A DNA stretch of 64,000 bases from Beverwykella pulmonaria (lineage: Eukaryota; Ascomycota; Dothideomycetes; Pleosporales; Melanommataceae), in contig BCHH01000020.1 of assembly GCA_001599595.1 (NCBI GenBank), positions 406,464-470,463 on the forward strand, written 5' to 3'. Every line of letters begins with the position of its first letter. Position 1 is the stretch's first letter. Below are positions 34,392 to 46,660 of this stretch, piece by piece. Below the pieces are notes generated by a model. That model ran no database searches. It saw only the letters and a program-made list of their open reading frames with translations, and was not told the origin of the DNA. Both the position numbers and the translations under genes were made by a program.

Positions 34392-37300
34392 ATGATGTCT
34401 ACACACCAGTACCCGCCTTTCAACAACCACAACCCTCAATATATCGACCATCACAACAATCTTGCCGCGCAGCATTTGGGCCATCCGCATTCGCCTCTGG
34501 ATACTTTGGCACACACCTCACAACAATACGCCGCACTTCAGTTTCATCAGAATCGGCATGTTCTCCCCAACGGCAAAGGGATGGTCAAGCCTCACCGTAT
34601 GCCCTACGCCAACGGACCGCTTGCAGCAGCGCCTCGCAACCAACGTGATGCAATGCTTCACGAGAGATCGGGACGTGGAAGTGCAACCTCAGGCCCAGTG
34701 CGACGCAGGATCAGTCGGGCTTGTGATCAGTGCAATCAGTTGAGGACAAAATGTGACGGCAGTAAGTATGAACCCGCTGTCTCTATACGCATACTAAGAC
34801 GTTTCGTGCAGAATCTCCTTGTGCACACTGTATGGGTACGTATTACCAACCCTCACCAAGCGAACTAGATTGAAAGCTGGTGGCGCCGTGTAAAGCAAAT
34901 AAAACAGCGCTAACCAACCACTAGAATTCGGATTGACTTGCGAGTACGTTCGCGAGCGCAAGAAGCGTGGAAAGGCGTCGAGGAAGGACATCGCCCAGCA
35001 GCAGGCGGCCGCTGCTGCGGTTGCAAATGGCACAGCGGCCCCATCTGGGGACTCGTCATCAGGGAGCCCGCAGTCGCGCACCCACGGCTTCGCGGAAGAC
35101 ACAAAGATGCCCGTTGAATCCTCACAACACGGCCTTGAGCAGCCCGAAGGCCAGCGACCCCTGCCTGATCTCCCGCCTCCAAGCCTCCCGCCGCCAGGTC
35201 GATCCGCCAGCATGGCCACCACTCGCGGAATGGACGGCACGCCCATGTACCAGAACGTCGCTCCAATGTCGCGAACGATGAGTCTGGGCGCACTGGACGC
35301 GATGCCCGAGAACAGCGTGCATCAGATCGTGCCCAACGACGGCATCCACCCGATGCAGCCGCCTCGAATTCAGACTCAAGGCCTCTCGATGCACAACCCT
35401 ATTCCCGAGTATGCATCCATGGACGACTTCCATCGCAACCTCATGCATCAATCGCCGCACCCCATGATGCAGAACGGCATGCACCCTATCATCCCCTCCA
35501 ACGGCATGACAGAGTACGCGGACAGCCCATATTCGATGATGAGCCCTCAGAGTGCGCACGCGCCACCCAATGCCTTCAGAATGCCCGCTGCAGAGTCACC
35601 AATGCCTGGCTTCATTGGACATTCCCCCGTCGCTGGCTCTCCTGGCTGGCTCTCACTGCCTTCTCCTTCTGCAACCATGTACACCAACGCACCGCATTCC
35701 AACGCCCCCCAACAACTGCGGTATCCGGTATTGCAACCATTGATACCCCACCTCACCAACATTATGCCTATTCCATTGGCTTGCGACTTGCTAGAGCTGT
35801 ACTTCCAGAGTTCTTCGTCTGCGTTCATGCAACCTGTCTCTCCATATGTACTCGGTTACGTCTTTCGAAAACGCTCGTTCTTGCGACAGAATAGCCCGCG
35901 CGTGTGCAGCCCGGCGTTACTTGCTAGTATGCTTTGGATTGGTTGCCTGACTAGCGAGTCGCCCTACTTGGCCTCGTCACCTTCTGCGCGCAGTCAGCTC
36001 TCCGAGAAGTTGATCAATTTGACCATCAGCCTACTCAAGCCGCTTGTTCACCAGTCTCCGGAGGATGCCAGCCCAACGTACAGCAATTCCGTCGCTAGCG
36101 GCGTTACACTAAATGGTTTTGGCATGCCTACACAGGAATCTGAAGTAGGCCTCCCTGGTGGTGTGGATGACGTCGCAACCTACATGCATCTCGCCATTGT
36201 CATCAGTGCGAGCGAATACAAGGCTGCATCCCTCCGCTGGTGGAACGCGGCATGGTCTCTAGCGAGGGAATTGAAACTTGGCAAAGAAGTGCCATCCACC
36301 CCTCCACCCGAACACGACGAAGACGATGACGCTCCTGGAGAAGTCGATGTGGAACATCTGAATGGAGCGCATGCGAATGGGCAGAATACGCCCGTGAACC
36401 TTACTGAGGAACAAAGAGAGGAACGCAGGCGGATCTGGTGGCTTCTTTTCACCACAGACCGACACCTGGCGCTGTGTTATAACAGGCCACTCTCTCTTCT
36501 AGATTTAGAGGTACCTCTCCCGCTTACCTGTAGTACACATTGCGTTGCTAATACATGTAATCAGTGCGACGGCCTCCTTCAACCGGTAGATGACCCCCTC
36601 TGGCAAGCAGGCGAATTTTACAATGGGGACTCCGCTCAATCGTTACCAGATAATTTTCGACGACGCGGACCATCATTCGAGGTCTCCGGACACTCCATAT
36701 TCCAGTTTTTCACTCCACTCATGGCAATACTCGGAGAGATAGTCGACCTAAACCATGCACGGAATCACCCTAGGTTTGGCACATTCAAAGATTGGGACGA
36801 TCACGCAGCCGAGATCACTCGCCAGCTTGAAGCATACGGCGAATCGCTACAAGAACTGAAAATTAGAGCCGCTAACGAAGCCAATGCAGAGGCCCATGAG
36901 CCAATGCATCCGGGCACCCCTTCAGCTAGATCTGTCAACTCTTCATCATCCCGAGCACAAGAATCCCTAATGCGAGCTAAGATTGTAGTGGCTTATGGCA
37001 CTCATGTGATGCACACTCTCCATATTCTGCTCAATGGCAAGTGGGACCCGATTTCGCTTTTGGACGATAACGATCTCTGGATATCGTCGCAATCTTTTGT
37101 CGATGCTACCGGCCATGCCATATCAGCAGCCGAAGCACTCAATGAGATACTCGAATACGACCCCGATCTTAGCTTCATGCCGTTCTTTTTCGGGATCTAT
37201 CTCTTGCAAGGGAGCTTTCTCCTGCTCTTGATAGCCGACAAGCTTCAGGGTGAGGCAAATCCCAACGTTGTGAAAGCGTGCGAAACCATAGTTCGTGCTC

Positions 37301-37690
37301 ACGAGGCTTGTAAGTTTTCCCCAATACACGTATTGTAATTATAGAAGCTAATTATGATTAGGTATTGTAACACTAGACACCAACTATCAGGTGAGTTGAG
37401 CCGCTTGTTTCCCATTCCTTCGCGCAATCATGCATTGTCATTTCAGCCTCTGTTTCTCTCCATCCCTCGACCAAGCGTCCATTATATCTCCAGATTTTCC
37501 ATTTCTTCCGAGATTGACGAATTTCATGCTTACCAAACATCTGCAGAGAAATTTCCGGAAGGTTATGCGCTCCGCTTTACAACAAGTCCGGGGGAGAGGC
37601 ATGGACGAACATGCCGATGCCCAGCAACGGCGAAGGGAGATGCTCTCACTCTACCGGTGGAGCGGTGATGGGACAGGGCTGGCTTTGTAA
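34392..37690 (+). CDS. xlnR: Xylanolytic transcriptional activator XlnR/XYR1
   Basis: Six exons: 34392..34761, 34812..34835 (24 nt), 34925..36510, 36565..37309, 37362..37390 (29 nt), 37547..37690; total 965 residues. The Zn2Cys6 domain [31 protein letters not shown] (six Cys at about 111, 114, 121, 127, 130, 137) is assembled from exons 1-3 and followed by [16 protein letters not shown] Pro/Ser/Met-rich linker leads to the fungal-specific transcription factor domain, with [39 protein letters not shown] and [28 protein letters not shown]. The C-terminus ends [13 protein letters not shown], highly characteristic of XlnR. It activates xylanase, some cellulase and pentose-catabolism genes on xylose. 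The third intron is 54 nt and stop-free in frame, so models that ignore it would carry an 18-residue insert. ATG at 34395 is an equal alternative start. Confidence 0.98.
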
Positions 37691-38790
37691 CGACAAATGT
37701 CACATACCAACCTGCATCGCTCCACGTAATTTCTCTCAACCAAAGTTCACTCATACATCACCTCACATGGCTTCGCTCTCCTGGGACAGCCTCCTGTCGC
37801 GTCGTCCTGCTTGCTGCATGCATGGCTGCACTGGTCGACCAACACCCCGGTCGACATCTTACCCGGTCGCTTCATTGGTCACAGAGCTCTCCCATTGCAG
37901 CTGGACACGTGCGTACAAAACACCGAAATACCCTTTTGTACCTCACATACGTATCCCCAACATCTCCCCAGCAATTTTTGTTGTCACTCATCACCACTGT
38001 AGAGTCTTGTTTCTTCTTTAATTTCCTTCATTTCTACATCTTTATTGGGGATCATTCTGGAGTTCAAGTTCGCGGTCTTACGGAAGGAAAGGAAAAGAAG
38101 GATATTACAAAGGCTTGGTATCGTTAGTTGGTTGGGTGGCGCTTTGGACTTTCCATTTTCCAACCATGGGTCTATTATTTGTGGCTGGCTGGCGGTGCGT
38201 TGGTGGTCTTCTCACATATACCGTTTCGGCATTTCCGCCCTACTGTAAGGTTGGGCAGCCTTTCGCCTGCAAATTTATACACACCCCCTTTTACGTCTCA
38301 CATTCCCATACCACTATTGCTGTTGCTGTTACTATTGCTACCGTCGTATTTCGTCACACGCGCTATCGCTCCGAGGCAACAAAGTCGCCAACGTCATATC
38401 GGCGTGCAATAATATCAGCATTCCCTCCCGTGTACTCAGCTCTCTATCTCTTAAGATTTTGGCGTCTATACGCTGGCACATTATCGCCACGTATAGGGCA
38501 GGCAGGGTAGGTCAACAGCTTGCCGCATCCGCGAATGCATCACTTGCATCGAGCCCCTGCTTCGCGCGGCAAAAGACCCCAAAACAGCTAGTAACTTTAA
38601 GACCGTTGATGTCGATAACAAAGTGTGTTGTAAAAACGAATCCAATTCCTTACTCGCACACCTATGATCGCCGAATTTCTTTTTCGTGGTTATTGGCGAG
38701 TGGCAATGACTGGTGGGTGGTTCGTAACAAGTCAGAAGGACAGGATGATACTATAAGCGAGTTATAGGACCAGTATCATTGTTTCAGCGC

Positions 38791-38909
38791 CAACCTAGCG
38801 TATATCAAACCCAATTTTCCCCTTGTGAATGGACGAAGAGTAAGAAGCCCCACCAGCAAGGCGAAGGCGATAACCATAACCTAGTCATATATCAAACCCA
38901 GTTCCCCTT
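38791..38909. repeat. Imperfect direct repeat, about 34 bp, two copies
   Basis: Copies at 38791-38824 and 38877-38909 share CCTAG, then TATATCAAACCCA, then TTCCCCTT with small differences. The start-to-start distance is about 86 bp. Origin unknown. Confidence 0.7.
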
Positions 38910-38996
38910 CATTCCACGCCATTGCACGCAACGACCAGCGAGGCGGCCTTGCGCGACCCACAAGTGAACAATTGCCGAATGGAAAGGCACTTAGTG

Positions 38997-39010
38997 GGTA
39001 GGTACCTACC
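38997..39010. repeat. Perfect 14-bp palindrome GGTAGGTACCTACC
   Basis: The sequence equals its own reverse complement. TAGGTACCTA-type palindromes are over-represented in many Pezizomycotina intergenic regions; no function is established. Confidence 0.6.
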
Positions 39011-40590
39011 TATAGGTAACTAGCACAATAATTCACTACTGGACTGGACCCACAAGTCACTCTACTGCGCTGCTTGCTGACATACGTCCATCTCGTCACC
39101 CACATATGATATTCCATCACACCCACCCACCTTCGCCCCTTTTATTTTTTCCTCGCTCGCGAAAGCGGAGATATATCTCCATTCCTTCAATAAGTCCTCC
39201 ACATTATCAGCGCATCCATCCATCCCAGATGTATGTAGCATGTCCGTCATCCATCCTCCATCCTTAGGCAGCAAGGAAAGTAAGCGCGCGCAAGCGAAGC
39301 ACAGTGCAACGCAGCACGAATGCGGAAGCCTACCCAGCACCAACCCTCCCACCCACCCGCAACACAGCTAGGCAACGTTGCTCTTAGGCACTGCGCCGCC
39401 GCCGCGCAGAAGACTGTGCCCACTGCTCGCAATCTCCATTTCAATCTCATAGCATCTCACTTGCCGTGCACAGCTCGCTCGCTCACGGAGTGAGTGCCGG
39501 ACCAGGTTTTCTGCTCTCGTATCTTCCGCTCGGCCATATTGCGGAGGTGATATATGCATTTCGAGCGCGCGTCTTATACGTGCGAAATTCTCGGGGTGAG
39601 CGCAAGAAGGAATTTGGACTAGAAATGAGAAGGAGAGAATGGGGAAAGGGATGAGGATGAACTAGTTTTGGAATTCGAGCTTGCGGCATTTGCTCGGGGG
39701 AAAGGTAAGTGCTGGAGGAGGGGGTTGTGGTCTGCCTGTGGTTTGGGTGCAACGTGTGAATTGATTGCAGTTGGGCTGTGCTGTGCTCTGTGCTATGCTT
39801 GGCCGATGTGATTGACGACGCAGCATGCGTGACTTTTCGGTACTTGCCAACTTGGTACCTGGGTTTTACAGGCAGCACACCTTTTCTGAGACGTGCCACG
39901 GGCTGCCGCTACCAAACATTGCAATTCCAATTACTCTCAGCTGCCCAGTTTGTCTGGCAGTCTGCCCAGCCTCTGGTTCTTATCTCTGACGATGGCGCGA
40001 TAGCGAGTCTGTCTGGCAGCAAGTATTCAACGGCTGTATACTCCAAACAGGGCCGCCCATGGTTCGATGCTGCCAGCGCAGTCCTTATGCATGTTTCAGA
40101 TCGAGGCAACGAACGAGGGGATGAAGGCTGATAGACGACCACACCATTTCACCCCACCAGCGCGTGAAGATCACTCCCTGTGCCGCCCGCCCGCTTCTTC
40201 TCCTGCAAGAAAGTAACGGACTTGACTTGGCAGGGCTGCTTGGATGGTGTGCTCATGTGGGTATGGAGGGAAGGAAAGAGAGGGAGTGGAGTCTTGTCTG
40301 TCGTCTGCCACGCGCCCCAGATTCATTTCACATTCGTCTCTGGTTGAGGAGGGGCCCATCGTTGCTGTTGGGCTCCGTGTTATGGCTGCAGGCCGCGTAG
40401 ACTCGGCTGTCTTTCCACCCACATATGTCAGTGTCGTCTGGTTTGCTGTTGCTGTAGCTGCTACGTGAGGCCAGATCTATTGTACGACATTGGTTTTGGT
40501 TCAAGTCTCATGACTGCCAAAGCTGTTGTTGCCCTGCAGTATGTTGCGAGTCTAGCACCCCGATGTGGTGTGGGTATACGTATGTACACA

Positions 40591-40607
40591 GGGGGGGGGG
40601 GGGGGGG
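40591..40607 (+). repeat. Homopolymer run of 17 G
   Basis: An uninterrupted G17 tract in gene-poor DNA. It could form a G-quadruplex or be a length-uncertain assembly spot. Confidence 0.85.
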
Positions 40608-43600
40608 ATTCTGAAAATCCAGTTTCATCCCAAGGCGCCTATCTTGAGACTCGATAGCTGCTCATCGACGACAACTTTTCGTGTTTCTCAAGCACAATGA
40701 CGCTCAACGTTCCTCCAACGTTGACGTAGCCAGTCTGCAACAGGCAGTGCTCAGCGCCCAACGAGCATCGATTCCACATACGAAGGACAGTGCCTCCACA
40801 TGCTGACAGAGGTATCGCATGCGTTCTCGGAACCCCTCTCCGCCCCGCCGGGGTTCCTACCGCCAGGACAAGGAGAATCCAGGGAGAGACGAATTCAGAC
40901 GTGACACTGCAGACGGCAAGCTAGGTTCAGCTACCGCGACGTACCACTCAACGTACAGCTGCCCACATGCCAGCTTTCCTCCACATCCCCACACTTCCCA
41001 GTGGCCTTGCTGTCGCGGAGATTGAGTTATTCATTTGCAGATATGAGCGAAGTCTGGCAAACCTGGAATGAATTGATTAACCCCACAATCCTCCTGCAGA
41101 AATCTGGCACGGACACACTGAAGGAGCGCACGCGGAGAATAACTTGGACTGCACGCAGTATAGTGTCGCTGCGGATGTGGTTCCCTCTCGACGGATCACT
41201 GTCCACAGGCTCCGGTATGTCGAGGCTTGATATTAAAGAAATGAGACGAAATTGACCATAGGATTGGTGGTAACAGGGACTGATTGGCAGGAAAGTTGAG
41301 ACGAGGGAACTGCGTTCCGAATTTGCGGGAAGCCCGAAAGGGACACAGCATTCTCGCCTTCGTTAATGATCGCCACGAGCCGTCACGCTAGACGGCCTTC
41401 TAGAACCGGTTTTTTGATTGAGGTGTGAGGTGGCCAACATGACCCTGATCGCCAACGGGCACGCAAAGTTGTTGCCGTCTTACAACGGGCGTTATAGGGC
41501 GGTGTCGGCGCCAAGTGCAATACGGAAAACTAGTCGACGGCGTGCGGGCTGGCGTTGAGGCTTGCATTGATGCGCAAACGGTTCACGCTCCTAACTCTGG
41601 AGAGCAAAGGTCCGTTAACCAAGACTACCGAATGCGATCATTTTTGCGCGTTCCCGTTTGTTAGACGCACGCGAGGCAGAATCTGTAGCCGGTTGCAAGC
41701 AGAAGCGACTTACAGGATCTGCGCTTGCACATTGTGGGGAAAGTATGAGAAAAATAAGGTTGGGGTTGGCAGCGTGCATGGATACCTCGAGGTGAGCTGA
41801 ACGTTTGTACCTCCAGGTATTCCGCTGCCGCACCATTCTCGCTCGTGGTTCGCCCACAATTTGAAAATGTGGGGCAGGGGTAGTTTTTAAGGTAAGGGAA
41901 GGGTGCCTGGTGATCTGTGGTGTCGGGGATCTAGTCCAGTTCTTTAGCCTAAAGAACGGTCCAGGAGGGCTTGGCATAGAGCTCAGTGTGTTAGCCACAG
42001 CTATATCTAACGTCTGATATAGCTGCCTCACCGCCTAGCCATATTGGGCTGGCAGAACCAATTCCAAATCCCTCGGGATTGTGAACGCTCCAAGGAGGGT
42101 GCTGAGAGCGTGAGGAGCCCTTTTCGTGTTGAGGCAGCCGCTCATTCTCTCGATGGCTGAGGGCCGTTCCGCTGGATGAGGCTGCTTACTGTGCATCCGT
42201 ATGCAGGCGGAAGGAAATGAGTCCGCCACAAGCGGACCCTTCCAGTAAGACGACGTGTGTTTATGCCAACGGCTTTACGACTCAGGTCTCACTCCCCGTT
42301 CTTGCCGCTACGATTCCCCCCCCCGCGTGGTCGAACCATGGTCAGGTTAGTAGGATAGCGTGGTGCGTTCCTCTCTGCGAACCGTCGCCTCGTGATGGGA
42401 TGGCATGATTGATAGTTGGCAGATAGCAGTACTGGTAGTCGCAAAATGTACTATCAGATTATGCGCTCAGGGCACGGCGAGGCCGTGGCTTGAGCAACTA
42501 TCGACCAGGAATCTGAGACAGCATCGACAAGAATGGCTGCTGGTGTGATATCAGGATGCGAAGTTCTGATATTGGCACGGCCGACTGCTGGCGTTGTTCG
42601 GAATAGGGCCTTCTCTCTGATCTGGCAGGAGTCGGAGCCTGGTAACAAGCAAGCGAATGTGCATATGTGCATGTGTATGTGAGATTTGGGCGAGACAGAT
42701 GGCCGCAGGACAGTTCTGCAAGCAGAAGATCACGACTGTTGAACCCAGAACCTACAGGTACTTCGCCGTATCCAGACGTCCATGGATCTGAAGTGCAGTG
42801 GGCGGCTCGCTAATGCACTCCAGGCGACAGCAGTTCGTATTAGGGCGGACTTTTCTTCCAGCAGGCTTATTCAAACCAATCAGAGCCAGGAGCTGAGATA
42901 ATTGAGGTGAATTATTGCTCCAGGGATTCGAGATCAGGTACAAGCATCTTCGGAGGATTATCTCAATGCGATTCAGTGTCCGCGAAGCGCCGGTCAAGAT
43001 CGCGATGTTCACCGCATGATGGCGTCGTCCGAAAAGGGAACCGAAGCTAAAGAGGCGTTGAAGAGGCGTTGGTCTCCTAGGGCTGATTGAACAATCACGA
43101 TGCTCCCGTTCCTTGCTCGCAGCTCGCGTAGGACTCCGAAGTTGTATGAAGGAATTTCTGACAGCCGTCATGCCGAGTTTGTCTCCTGGACACGCGTTCT
43201 CTGCAATGGTCAAACCATCGTTCGAGGCTTCTGCACTCCAGGTTTCCCCTGGTCGTTTGTCTACTTTTCTGGTTATATTATAGGCAAGCTTTGCACAGGC
43301 CATATTGTTAAATCTAAAGCCCAGAGCGCTATGGTTCTTGATTCTGGGGTGAAGTCGACAGATGTCGTGCTATAATCGGCAGACCGTAGCAATAACGAAG
43401 AGATGACGCCTTCCGCAGAGCCTTGAAGCGATGGCGTGTGCGATGAACGTGTCTACCCTGTCCTCGAGTCAGGCGGCTCTATCCAGGACGATCGCATAAG
43501 GCAAAAGCCCACAGCCAGATGCAGTGGAGCACACACTGCGAGGCTGTCCATAACAGAGTCGTGATAATGGCTAACAGGCTTGGGATCTGGGAGTGCCGGC

Positions 43601-46350
43601 CCAGATCCCATAGCTAATTCAAACGTTCGAGAAGCTTTCTTCCGCATCATGCTCTCCATGCTACTGGCCTTGATTGATTTATGAGATTGAGTTGCTAAGC
43701 ATAACCCCACAACCTTGAGAGATATTGCCCGAGCTTAGATTGTGGGGGATGTGGAAAGACTCGCAAGGGGTTTTCGGCAGTGATGTCCCGTCTTGCCATG
43801 TAAAGGCTTCAATGGCTATGATGGAGTCCTGTCTTTGTCGGAGCTCATGCGGCGAAGCTCGAAAATTGGAGGCGCGAGGAAGGTTCTAACGCCCTGCGCG
43901 CTGAATTATAGATGTACGCGCTTTGCCAATGTTCGGAGAGTCGACAGAGTTCCACATGGTGGCTTGGAAAAGTCTCGAGGTGATCTAATAGGGAAAAGAT
44001 CGCTCGTTACACTAACAGAACGAGAGCGCCCGCGCCGACTGCGGCCGATGCTTTCGATCGATTTTGATGACGTTTCCTCATGTCGATTGAGGGGTGCTAC
44101 CCAATGCGGGAGAAGCCATCTTTGTGAAAGCAAGACCAAGCGGAATGCGGAGAAGCGAGACCGAGCAGGGGATTGCCCTGGGGTAATGTTGCAACGACAG
44201 CAGACAGCACAGCTGCATGCAATGCATACTGTACGAGATGTTAAAAATCTCCAGGGGCGCAGGGACGCCGCAGACAGAGCTTTCCGGGGAAGGGCATCTC
44301 TGCACGGCACTGGGAAACCCTGGTCTCCGTTTCCATTTCGGTGTAATAGCATGTTTCCCATGCAATAGCTCTCCGCGTTTCGAATTGCTTTTGCCTGCAG
44401 CTTTACGCGGCCCTGGCCATATTATGACAGCTGTCAGTTTGAACGCCACTTTGCAATACTCATGAGTGGCTTGAGTCGCGGAGGGGCGAGTTTGTGTTGC
44501 GAGCCGAAGTCATGGGGGTATATGTGAGATGCAGTCTATAATACTATCACATGCCGTGTCACTCACCAGAAGCGACTGCAGTAGTGACAGGTGCTGCGTT
44601 GTCAGACGCTGACCCTCACACAGCGTAGAATTAGAAACAAAACATTGCCGATGTTGGTGGCGGTTTAGTATTCTCGCATTTGGGCGGAGCAGGAAAATTC
44701 GTTCGGCAAAGAAAACGTTGAGGGATGCGATATTTGTTGGGAAACTGAGGGCGCGATACCGAAGGACGTATTGACCAAATGGGCTTCTCGTACACGAGCT
44801 ACATTAGCAAAGCTCTGGCCCTGCTATCAATCGATATTGCAGCGTCCGTATTTCGGCTTGCGTGAAAAGAATGGAGAGCCGTACAAGTTCGAAGTCGTTT
44901 AGACAGAACGATATCCGAAGGGTGCTCACGATGATATGTGCACTTTTGGCTGGAGGGAAATTTTAACTTCTTTGAAGAAGTCACTCTGAACGAGAACTCT
45001 GCTTGTTAATTTTCCTCATGCAATTCTATTTTGGGCCGATAACAACAGTAAACTGTTATTAAGTTCGTATTTCTGGACAATTGTCAGCTCAATCCTTCAG
45101 CGACAAGCAAGCGAATGAGGCTAGATATAAGAACCAAACAAAGTGCTACAGCGACTCTAACAGTCTCGAATTATACAGACAATTTCAAGGTCTTGAGAGA
45201 GCATGGCCGAGTATACATGTAAAATTCAGTCCACACGCGTCGCACACAAGTGAAAGAGAGATGGATACCGGTAACACCGTCGCGGTTGGTGGATCAGGGG
45301 CAGATATCGTAGCGCTCTGTAGCCCGAGAATCGCAACGTCCTCTCTGGCTCTCTTAGTTATCCAGCAGATCATGATAGCGTCCGTCTTCATCGGGACAAA
45401 TTGCTAATTATAAGCCATCGTTATATTCCAACGAACTCAGGAGCGAGATTTTGATGACCGAGTAGAATCGAGATAGCCGAGCATGTGTCAGCGATTGCGA
45501 TGTGCGAAGTTGATCCGAGGAAGTTGAAAAGGTGCTAGTTTTATCGATAAAGCCCGTTGCTCCAGGGGTGAAAAGGGCCCTTGAACAAAAGTCGTGAGGT
45601 TTGGCCATGCCTCATTCCTCAAGGTGTAGATAACGAACTCGCAAATACCTGGTATCGGATGTAGCGTCCATGAGGTATTCATTTACGTATATTGGGTACG
45701 ATACCGAGGAATGAATGAGCGAACTGGTTGCTGCGAACAGGCTATATCGATGACGAAAGGATCTCCGTTAAACAGAATGGGTCTGATTAATTCTCATCCA
45801 CGCTAATGCGAGACCTTTTGTAGGAGCTCAGTCCCTTCGTCGACTCATGGTCTTCGTTCCTTCGTTCTCCCGTGCTCTGTTTGCCATTTTCTTGATTTTT
45901 GTTGGCTTCGCATTATCTCAGATTGTTTTGAACGTGATGTGGCATTGCTCTTGGGGTCATCTGCTTCATCACGCCCGTCGTCGGACTGTACCAAAGACGA
46001 CCCTTTTTGGTTCCGCGTCAGTGGATATTCGGCCACTCAGTCGTTTCCCCCGATTTACAAAATTATGGAACAGATCTATGTTGGGCTGGCTTTTGCTTTT
46101 CCAGACATTCGTCCGTCACCACATTAAAATGCGCACCATGTCCCTCGATTTCTGGCCCTGGATCTTCAGCCAGTGGGGCTCGACTGGATCAACGATGAAT
46201 CTTGAATCCAAGGCTTTTGGAGGTTCTCGAACCATCCGAATGAAACGTCGCCACTCCATGGACCTATATTAGTCAGTTTGATGACTCTTCTAATAGTGAA
46301 CGTGGCACCATACCTCCAAAGTTAGATGTGTACTCTCGCTTATGTTTTAT

Positions 46351-46660
46351 TTAACAAACTGGTAAAGATACTTTCTCCGAGATATGCCAGCGCCTCGTGA
46401 TCTCATCATCGTGGGTCCAGAAATTGGAGACAACGACACGGCTGCCCCCCTGAGCACTCCGCACCGACTTCGTACTTTCTGTTATGTCCAATCTGGTGAA
46501 CATAGAACAGGCTTGCACTGGCTTCTCGATGACGCCGCTTTCCCTTGGCTTTAATTCCACGAGGAGATGGTGGATGTATCCGATATGGTAGTTTATTGGG
46601 ATGCGGAACCTCCAGAAAGTTCGGGGCAACCCTAAGCACTAACTTAAGCATCATATGGCC
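46351..46660 (-). other. Exon-like coding segment of unknown identity
   Basis: The minus-strand frame reads TFWRFRIPINYHIGYIHHLL, VELKPRESGVIEKPVQACS and SNFWTHDDEITRRWHISEK, which looks like genuine protein. A second frame just upstream (to 46783) reads HIEFKDPPSATGHMMLKLVL, and a CTTAG acceptor sits between them. No family is recognised and no complete model could be built; it may be a gene remnant. Confidence 0.2.

Noticed and set aside
42752..43303. 183-codon ATG-initiated minus-strand frame in the desert
   Set aside because: No recognisable domain and no splice or promoter support; composition looks random.
45847..46272. 141-codon plus-strand frame with a hydrophobic N-terminus
   Set aside because: The hydrophobic start resembles a signal peptide, but the rest is Arg/His/Trp-rich and the opposite strand reads at least as protein-like.
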